This document shows, one piece after another, positions 30,198 through 36,593 of a stretch of DNA of 36,593 bases (its first letter is position 1; every line of letters starts with the position of its first letter). The DNA is taken from assembly GCA_027596195.1 (NCBI GenBank), contig JADGJG010000148.1, positions 1 to 36,593 on the forward strand, written 5' to 3'. The position numbers were made by a program, and so were the translations under genes. The notes under the pieces were generated by a model that saw nothing but the letters and a program-made list of their open reading frames with translations, searched no databases and had not been told where the DNA came from. Source of the stretch: Podochytrium sp. JEL0797 (taxonomy: Eukaryota > Chytridiomycota > Chytridiomycetes > Chytridiales > Chytriomycetaceae).

Positions 30198-30361
30198 GTT
30201 GTTTTGATCCGCTTACTAAGCTTACGAAATTTTTTTATGCGCTCGGAATTCGCGAGGTGTATGCGATCGCTTTCCTTGCGCAGAATTCCTCTCGGAATCC
30301 ACTCGGTATTCCTTTCGCATTCCTCTCGCAAAATGTGCAATTTCGCATTCCGAGAGAATGG

Positions 30362-30431
30362 TTCCCTCGGAATGCGAGATTAATGTTCTCTCGGAAAGCG
30401 AGATATAGTTCTCTCGAAATGTGAGATTATA
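30362..30431 (+). repeat. Three subterminal direct repeats at the left end of unit B
   Basis: Same three ~23-bp copies as in unit A. Here they sit inside the tandem array, only ~30 bp after the right end of unit A, so the junction holds binding-motif-like sequences from both ends. Confidence 0.7.
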
Positions 30432-30554
30432 ACCCCGCTGACAAACGAGAGATATAGGATTTTTACACTTAAAATTATTGCTTTTCAAATCAATGAACTG
30501 CTATTTATTTCCTCCAAAATGATAAAAAAAGGATACAAAAAAACCCTCCAACAC

Positions 30555-32302
30555 CTACACCAATCCCTCCTCATCATCCGATTCATCATCAGCGCCAGCA
30601 CCGTCAGCGGCTTGGTTCTCGAGACCACCAGCAAAAAAGGCTTGATCATCCGCAATGATTCCAGCAAGGTACCTGTAAAAAGAAAGAAGAGGGACGTTAA
30701 AAACAAACGAGTGGGAAGATCCACTTAACTCTTCTTTCGCTTGGGGAGTGAGGGATTCCAATCCCTGCAGGTTTTCGTTGAGCTTCTTGTAAAAGCCCTT
30801 GTACGAGGTCGAGTCTCTGAACTTGTCTTCGAAACGAGTACTGCGCTAAACACAAAAGAGAAGAGAATCAGTTGAAATCGTTCTACAACAAAAAAAGGAG
30901 GCGGGGGAGTGTGATGGGTGTGTTACAATCAGTGCAGCCCGAGCCATCGATTCGGGGGACGAGTCTCTGAAGAGGTACTTGGCAAACAGTTCCAACTTGA
31001 GACGGGACTTGAGCACCGCATTCTTTTCGCCATATTTCCCAAAAGCCTGGGAGGAATGATGAGGGTAAGAAATGGGAGGAAAACAAAGGACCAAAAGACC
31101 AAAACACATCACCTTTTTGACAACATCTTGTCTGAAGTTTTTGTGAAAGTGCTTGGCCACTTCGTGAATCCCGTCTTTGACAAATGTGGATGTAGTCGGC
31201 GCATTGATGTAGGCCCTGAGAGCCGGAGGTAGTTTTTTCTAAATAAAGAAAAAAAAATTTAGAAAGAAGGAGATGGAGGGGGCGAGGGGTTTGGGGCACC
31301 AACCACCACTCTCGGAAAATCCAGCGCGCCGTACCCTTTACGTGTTTTTTCGAGCGACATGGAAGTACGCCATACGGCACGGGAGACTTGCAGCTTATGA
31401 TCGTCGGCTTCGATCGCACTCCTTGTAGTCACCCCAGAACGTTCCAGCACAGCAGTAAAAGATTCCAGCGTTTTCGTCGCCACTTCCAAGCGTGAAGCCA
31501 TTTGTGCCATTTGTTCAAGGAACTGGGAAGCAGTGCGACGACGCGGACTGCTAGAAATTATGTGAGTGAACAGTGGCACACAGTTTTACAAACAGAATAC
31601 ATACTTGGCTGCAAGTGCTTGATTCCCTCTGGGGATCCCTGCTGGCACTCCTTGCGATGATGGATGTGTTGGATGCGCTTGTTGAGGCAGTTGATGCGTT
31701 TGAGATGGAATCGGGTTCAGACGCAGCGATGGGAGTGATGGGCGGGGGAAGGATGGTTGGTTTTGGGAGGTGGAAAATGGATTGAAGTTGCGGACGGCAA
31801 GAGGGCGTTGGGAGGCGTTGGTAAGTGGATCGTGGAGGGGAAGAAGATGTTGAGGTTGATTGACGGCGGGTTGGTGTTGGGGGGCATTGGCGAGTGGTTT
31901 GTTGCGGAGGGGAAGAATCGGTTGGGGTTGGTTGTCGTTCGCATCTGGGTTGTTGCGTGGTTTGGGTCGAGACAACTTGAACTCCGGAGAAGACACAGGC
32001 GACTCTTGAGTGGAGCGGCTGCCAAAATACCAAAGAATGAGAAGACCGTTTCGTTTCGAAATGAATTAATGAACTTCGAACTCACACCGTGTTTTCGTAG
32101 TCGTTATCGTGGTCGTCAAAATCAAGGGACTGGTAGTGAGAATCACTATCGAACTCGCTGTTTGCTTGACTCGTCTTCGGAGGTGATTTGGTTTGGACGT
32201 GTTTGTTGTTGGGTGCTTTTTGGGCGATTCGTACCTTAAAAGAAAAACGATTTCATTTCGGAATGATACCCGCCCGTCCCTCCCGAGCGCAAGCATAAAC
32301 AT
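30555..32302 (-). CDS. Unit B accessory protein, 440 aa, eight exons
   Basis: Model: complement of 32270-32302, 32086-32234, 31605-32018, 31304-31550, 31113-31238, 30927-31046, 30730-30845, 30555-30672. I saw no difference from the unit A copy in exons or introns, so all splice sites and the full frame are kept. Identity in introns as well as exons points to very recent copying rather than selection. Function unknown, as for unit A. Confidence 0.65.
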
Positions 32303-32375
32303 TGCTCATTCTGATATATGTAAACACACCGTTGTTGTGTATTTTCTTCCCTTCTCAACACCCTCCCCAGTTATC

Positions 32376-35201
32376 ATGTCTTCTCAGTGGAAATGCGAAC
32401 GATGCGGACACGGCTTCCCTCGAAACTGGTCCCTGCAGCGCCATGTTCTGAAATGCCACCGCAACGCCTCCGACAGTGACAGCAGTGATGAGGAAATGCA
32501 CGACGTAACGTCCGATGAGTCTTCCTTGAGTCCCGCCGATGACGCCTTCCCCGAAAACAACGACCCCGCTGAATTCCCATTTGGTGCGCCGCTTGGTCCT
32601 TTACTGGACCCGAACATTGATGTCGACCCCGCGGCCGTAACTGAATCGGAATTGGAGAGTGATGCCTCCGAATCCGAGACTGAAACCGAAACCGATCATT
32701 CCGCAGGTGATGATGGGAGCGATTCCGAGTGGGAGGAGGAGGATGCCGGCGATTCTTCTGACTCTGACAACGAGCCCTGGGAAGGCGACTTTCAGCCATT
32801 TGCATCCAAACTAGTCGCTACTGTGTTCATTCTTCTGTTTGGCTGCCGCCGTCGGATGAGCATCTTGCAAATGAGGGTTCTCTGGTCCATCTTCCGCATG
32901 CTCAACGTGATGTCGCAGCTTCCATCCCTCAACACAGTCCTGAGCATGCGCAAGAAGATTGGTGGCATCACTCCTGTTCGGCGAACCACTAGCTCGGGTG
33001 CTGAGGTGTTTGTGAGACCAGCCCCCGAAATTGTCAAGCGCGCCTTTTCAGACGAGCTGCTTTCTGCTCGAGTTCAGCGGGAGCCAAAACCATCTCCGAA
33101 TCCGAAGGAGATTTATGAAACACCTGCGTACTCCCAGCTCGCACCCAAACTCTGCGGGTTTTGGGGGGGACACGTCAGATTCTACGAAGGGTGCGTATGC
33201 ACATGCTGTTTGAGTTGGCCACATTTTCACAATGAGGTTATTTCAGGGATGTGGTGCGACTTGCGAATGGAAATCTGTATGAGATTTGTCATTTTGAACC
33301 TGCACAAATGGGGGTGGTTCTTCTGGATTTGCGCACGCGCCAGCGAGTTATCTCTCGATTATTAGCAGTGGCGCCTGTGTTGGTGAACAGAGGGGATTTG
33401 TCGTTGAGGGGTGAGTTTGATTTTGGTTCACTCATTTTCTGAATCCGCGTTTCTGAATTTTTGAATCTGTTTTTTAGCGAATGGGGTGGATGTTGTGAAT
33501 TTTCCCCTTGGAATGTCGACCGATGAAGTGTCAGGAAATAGATCCAAAAGATACAACCACTTTGAGTCTGTTTTCTTCTTCTTCTTTGCATTTGCGAGAA
33601 AGTTTCGCACTCCCGCATACGCGTTTTTTGCTGCAAGCGTCAAAGCCAATTGGAGAGACGTGCTTGAAGCTGTTTTGGTTGATTTTCAGCCAGGTACCAT
33701 CACCCCATCCCGTGTTATAAATCCAAAACCAACTCCCATTTCCAAATCAGATTCTGAGTTGACGCGCGGGATGCGAGTCTTTGATGTCCATTCCCAAGAG
33801 GACATTCTCGTTGTCTGTCGCATTTACTCTGTGCTTGCGGACAATCCGAGACACTACAATGTTGGTGGTCTCGCTGGTTCCTCTGCCAACTTCTATTGCC
33901 GATTCTGCCTTGCCAGAAAGGGAGAAATGGCCATTGCCGAGCCTCGCACACTTGGTCACACATTCCAGGCACATGCCGACATGGCTGCAGTCAGCACGAA
34001 ATGCGGGAAAGAAAGAGTCCGCGTGGCAACAGGCGTGAGGATTCCTGATCCTGGGCTCGAGAATCCGTGCCTCCACCTTGTCGATTTCAATCCATATTGG
34101 CAAACCAACATTGACGTGCTCCACACCCTCCTCATTGGCGTGATCAAGCACGCTGCTCGCGTGGAGAAGAAAATCTACAACCGCAAGTCTCCAAACATTG
34201 CAATGCGTGCTCTCCAAGCTCGTGTCGGTCCATTGTTTTCTTCAGTCTGCTCCTACCATGGTCCCCACTCAGTTACTCCACATCAGTTTCAGCACAACGT
34301 CGGGAGCATGTACGCGAAGGACTTCAAACAGATTGTTCAAGTGGGGCCGTTTCTGTATCCGTGGTTCTCGTGGGACAGGCGGTGGGTGTGGATTGGACTC
34401 GCTGCCTTGGCCAAGATTTCATACGACACCCACTATCAGTCACGCGACGCCCAAGCTCGCCTTATCGAAAAAGCTGCCTCGTTAGTCCAAGCCCTCTTTC
34501 AGTACCACCTTGATGGCGACGACAACTCTCCGAAGCTTCATCTTCTGGCGCACTTGGCGGCACAGTTTCTCTTTTTTGGTCCCCTTCCACTCTACTCGGT
34601 CGAGGTCTCAGAGCACATGAATGGCACAGTTCGGCATGCGCTCTGTGTTTCCAACCGCCAACATGCATCTCGGGATCTGGGTGATTATTTTGCCACGGTG
34701 GAACGAGTGGCGGAAATGATGCGGGGGGCAGTTGATGTCGGGGATGGGCTCAAGGAGATGCGAAGTGACCCGATTCTTCGACGTGTGTTTAAGCTGGATG
34801 AGCCGAAAGATGTGGTGAAACGCGTGGGTGAGGGGGAGTTTGTGTTCTATGATGGCTGGACGGAGATTGGGCGCGTTCTCAAGTGCTTGGATGGCCACGA
34901 GTTTGAAATGGAGCGTCTCGAACGCCTTGGCTCAAATTGGTGGGGTGCGTGTACGTATTCTCTTTCGGGTGTGGTTGGTACAGTTGCTGCAACCCGGATT
35001 AATGGGCATGCGGACATTTTTCATGATTGTTGGGGGGAGGAGCAGATATGCACTTGGGGGGGTGACGGCAGGATGGTACACGCACACGGCCGCAATGTCT
35101 ATGTTTTGAATTGTTTCAGGTTTGAAGAGCATCACACGCTTGCGGTGGATTCTATGCATATCTTGCTTGACAAGGCTTTGGCCTCAATGACTGAAGATTA
35201 A
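32376..35201 (+). CDS. Unit B C2H2 zinc-finger transposase-like protein, 881 aa, four exons
   Basis: Model: 32376-33190, 33247-33410, 33478-33693, 33751-35201. It is identical to the unit A protein up to about residue 485. It then differs at about eight residues: N to D in VDFNPYW, R to H in YHGPHS, E to Q in HYQSRD, V to T and A to D in CTWGGDGR, I to V and D to G in MVHAHGRN, and V to I near the end. The corresponding DNA has about 38 changes, so most are silent, and no stop or indel is present. The bias to silent change suggests both versions descend from functional copies. Confidence 0.75.
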
Positions 35202-35336
35202 AACCTCATTATACGTTTAATACTTCAACCACTCTCGTTTCTATTTCTCTTCCCGTTTTTAACGAGTGAATGCGCATTTTTCCTAGCGCAGGTTTAGCAT
35301 CCTTTGTTATAAAACTATCTGTTGTGTGATCACAGT

Positions 35337-35403
35337 GATCTCGTGTAGTGGTTATCGTGTGGCCTTCTCGCGAATGAGGGCGCCGGTTCGAAACCCGCTC
35401 GGC
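35337..35403 (+). ncRNA. tRNA-like sequence in unit B
   Basis: Counterpart of 30131-30197 with the same A-box-like and B-box sequences. It differs from unit A in the putative anticodon loop (TCGCGAAT instead of TCATGACT). The paired CCTTC/GAGGG is unchanged, as expected for a structure where loop changes are tolerated. Confidence 0.5.
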
Positions 35404-35536
35404 GTTGTTTTGATCAGCTTACTAAGCTTACGAAATTTTTTTATGCGCTCGGAATTCGCGAGGTCCATGCGATCGCTTTCCTTGCGCAGAATTCCTCTCG
35501 GAATCCACTCGGTATTCCTTTCGCATTCCTCTCGCA

Positions 35537-35665
35537 TCTGAAGCTCACGCGCTTTTTCGGTTTCGTCGGGATAGAAGTGACAGGCAATGTCGTCCACATG
35601 ATGGATGCGGGGGTCTTGAGGTCGAGCGCTTCGAGCTCGTCAAGAATTTCGTTGGTGGGTGTCAT
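35537..35665 (-). pseudogene. N-terminal coding scrap cut by unit B
   Basis: The minus strand opens MTPTNEILDELEALDLKTPAS from the ATG at 35665. A shifted frame in the same interval reads VDDIACHFYPDETEKARELQM up to the unit boundary at 35536, suggesting one frameshift. I do not recognise the protein; it may be another retroelement gag. A TATATCA/TATAAG stretch lies at 35834-35841. The rest of this gene is not found on the other side of the tandem array. Confidence 0.35.
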
Positions 35666-35885
35666 TTTACGCGAGTCCGTGAGTGGTTTGTTGAGAGAGA
35701 AGAATTATAACTTTCTTGGATGATGATTCAAGTCTTTATCTTCCGCTGTGGAAGACGCATCAAATGGTCTTCGAATGAGATTTTCCAACTCGAACGAAAT
35801 TTCTCCGCGACACGCGAGGTGTCTCGCGGTGTCTTATATCAAGAATTGAGTCTGGTAATTCTGCTTCAGTTGTTTCTTTTATGCT
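35666..35885. other. Spacer, A/T-rich, no supported gene
   Basis: It holds a GC-rich imperfect inverted repeat (CGCGACACGCGAGGTGTCTCGCG, in two arms, about 35807-35830) and possible promoter motifs for either neighbour. No coding region recognised. Confidence 0.3.
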
Positions 35886-36593
35886 ATGAATATGATCAAT
35901 TCAAAATTCTGTAGTCTCCTCCTCGGGTTCCAAACCGTCGCTGCAATTTCACTTCTTCTCGTCAATCCCTTCTCCTCAATTGCGTGGATTGAAAAAATAC
36001 AGGCGTCACAAGAACAGCGATTGCTAAAACCAACAACTCCTTGTTGAGTGCATTGAATTGAATAACAGCTGGGTCAAGTGCTTGCAGCCAACACATCATT
36101 ATGATCAGAGGAAGAAAGAGTTTGCCAGACATTTCTGTTTTCGAATTCAACGGGATTGATGATTCCGGGTCAGACCACTGTCATGGCTTTCAAGTCTTGG
36201 GGTGTCAACAACTTGAGCCCAGCCCTCATGCACTCTCAAGACTTGAAGCTCGGCCAATACCTTCACATTCCATCCAGCCCGCGCTAAGGTCGCTGCTCAG
36301 TTTCCAACGCTGCTTGGTACATGATGTTCTCCACCGGTGATTTGATTAAACCTTCCAGCATTAAATTCTCCTATTCTGTTTCCTTGTCGGAGCCATCTGC
36401 TTTGCCCTGGCTCACAAACAAATTCAACCCACATGTCACCAACTTTTGGTTTATCCGCAACACAACCCCGGCGCCGGTTCCCAAGACTCACCACGTTTTT
36501 CCTGGGCCACGGAAGAAAGATCCTATGGAACAAAATATTTTCACGGATCACCATCCGCAAAATGCATGCATTTCACGTTCTATTTCGTGCATT
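35886..36593 (+). CDS. Probable secreted protein, incomplete at the window edge, possibly disrupted
   Basis: The ATG at 35886 begins MNMINSKFCSLLLGFQTVAA, with a following hydrophobic ISLLLVNPFSSIAW, a likely signal peptide. This frame stops at 36045-36047. Coding resumes in the same frame at about 36108-36129 with FLFSNSTGLMIPGQTTVMAF, so an intron of ~60-100 bp ending at GATCAG or TTGCCAG is plausible, though I cannot fix the donor. The frame continues SWGVNNLSPALMHSQDLKLG and IPSSPR, meets one TAA (about 36285), then GRCSVSNAAWYMMFSTGDL, NKFNPHVTNFWFIRN and HHVFPGPRKKDPMEQN, open to the last base. The TAA means a further small intron or a nonsense mutation. Family not recognised. Confidence 0.4.

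Larger units (their letters stand above)
25125..30330 (+). mobile_element. Tandem unit A: 5206-bp two-gene transposon-like element
   Basis: This unit is repeated immediately as unit B (30331-35536) at a constant offset of 5206 bp, with no spacer. It starts AAATGTGCAATTTCGCATTC and ends CGCATTCCTCTCGCA. It contains a minus-strand eight-exon gene, a plus-strand C2H2 transposase-like gene, subterminal direct repeats at the left end, CTCGGAAT-type motifs at the right end and a tRNA-like sequence before the right end. No clear long TIR and no flanking target duplication are visible. Element identity rests on the transposase, the exact repetition and the neighbouring mobile debris. Confidence 0.8.
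30331..35536 (+). mobile_element. Tandem unit B: second copy of the 5206-bp element
   Basis: This is a head-to-tail copy directly abutting unit A. By eye it is identical to unit A over its first ~3.66 kb (30331 to ~33993). About 40 substitutions lie in the remaining ~1.5 kb, mostly transitions and mostly silent in the transposase. It ends CTCTCGCA, after which unrelated sequence (TCTGAAGC) begins at 35537. Equal length, with no indels, suggests both copies remain structurally complete. Confidence 0.8.

Noticed and set aside
30331..30480. CRISPR-like array suggested by repeated CTCGGAATGCGAG words
   Set aside because: Only three diverged ~23-bp copies without spacers of regular length, in a eukaryotic transposon end.
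25125..35536. Helitron or rolling-circle element as explanation of the tandem
   Set aside because: The ends lack a TC..CTRR pattern with a 3' hairpin, and no Rep/helicase protein is encoded.

Overview
The window looks like nuclear DNA of an early-diverging, chytrid-like fungus. Genes carry many short GT..AG introns (mostly 35-100 bp) with CTAAY-type branch sites, coding DNA is GC-rich, and intergenic spacers are small. There are two nuclear tRNA genes (Thr-AGT, Pro-AGG), and the mobile elements are eukaryotic types (PIF/Harbinger, hAT, Ty3 chromovirus-like, and a large C2H2-finger transposase element). The chytrid assignment is inferred from protein content and gene style, not proven.

Layout. 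1-1344: 3' part of a degraded RecQ-like helicase gene. 1757-4676: a complete PIF/Harbinger transposon with TIRs, a TTA target duplication, an intact DDE transposase and its Myb/NAM-like partner. 4741-4813: tRNA-Thr. 5018-16824: a compact block of cellular genes. These are a 2H-phosphoesterase/EEP-nuclease fusion (minus), RNase H2 catalytic subunit (plus, divergent from it), a cyclic-nucleotide-binding-domain protein, and a very large LRR protein resembling nischarin/STK11IP. 16943-18578: two tandem, decayed paralogues with ubiquitin-like C-termini. 18629-21713: an SH3 protein and an unidentified membrane protein, both minus. 22017-22088: tRNA-Pro. 22137-25060: wrecked Ty3-type retroelement (integrase-LTR-gag order) whose gag is split by a small hAT element with a clean 8-bp target duplication.

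25125-35536: two head-to-tail copies of a 5206-bp unit. Each has two divergently transcribed genes, a 440-aa eight-exon protein I cannot assign (minus) and an 881-aa C2H2 zinc-finger transposase-like protein (plus). Each also has subterminal repeats and a tRNA-like sequence near one end. The copies look identical over the first ~3.66 kb and about 3% different over the remaining ~1.5 kb, so homogenisation or unequal exchange is likely. This is the best candidate for something undescribed. 35537-36593: a coding scrap abutting the second unit, and a gene for a probable secreted protein that runs off the window.

The cellular genes do not form a pathway. The right-hand 14 kb and the left 5 kb are transposon-rich, and the cellular block between them is dense and mostly intact. 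All exon models were built by eye from splice motifs and reading-frame continuity.
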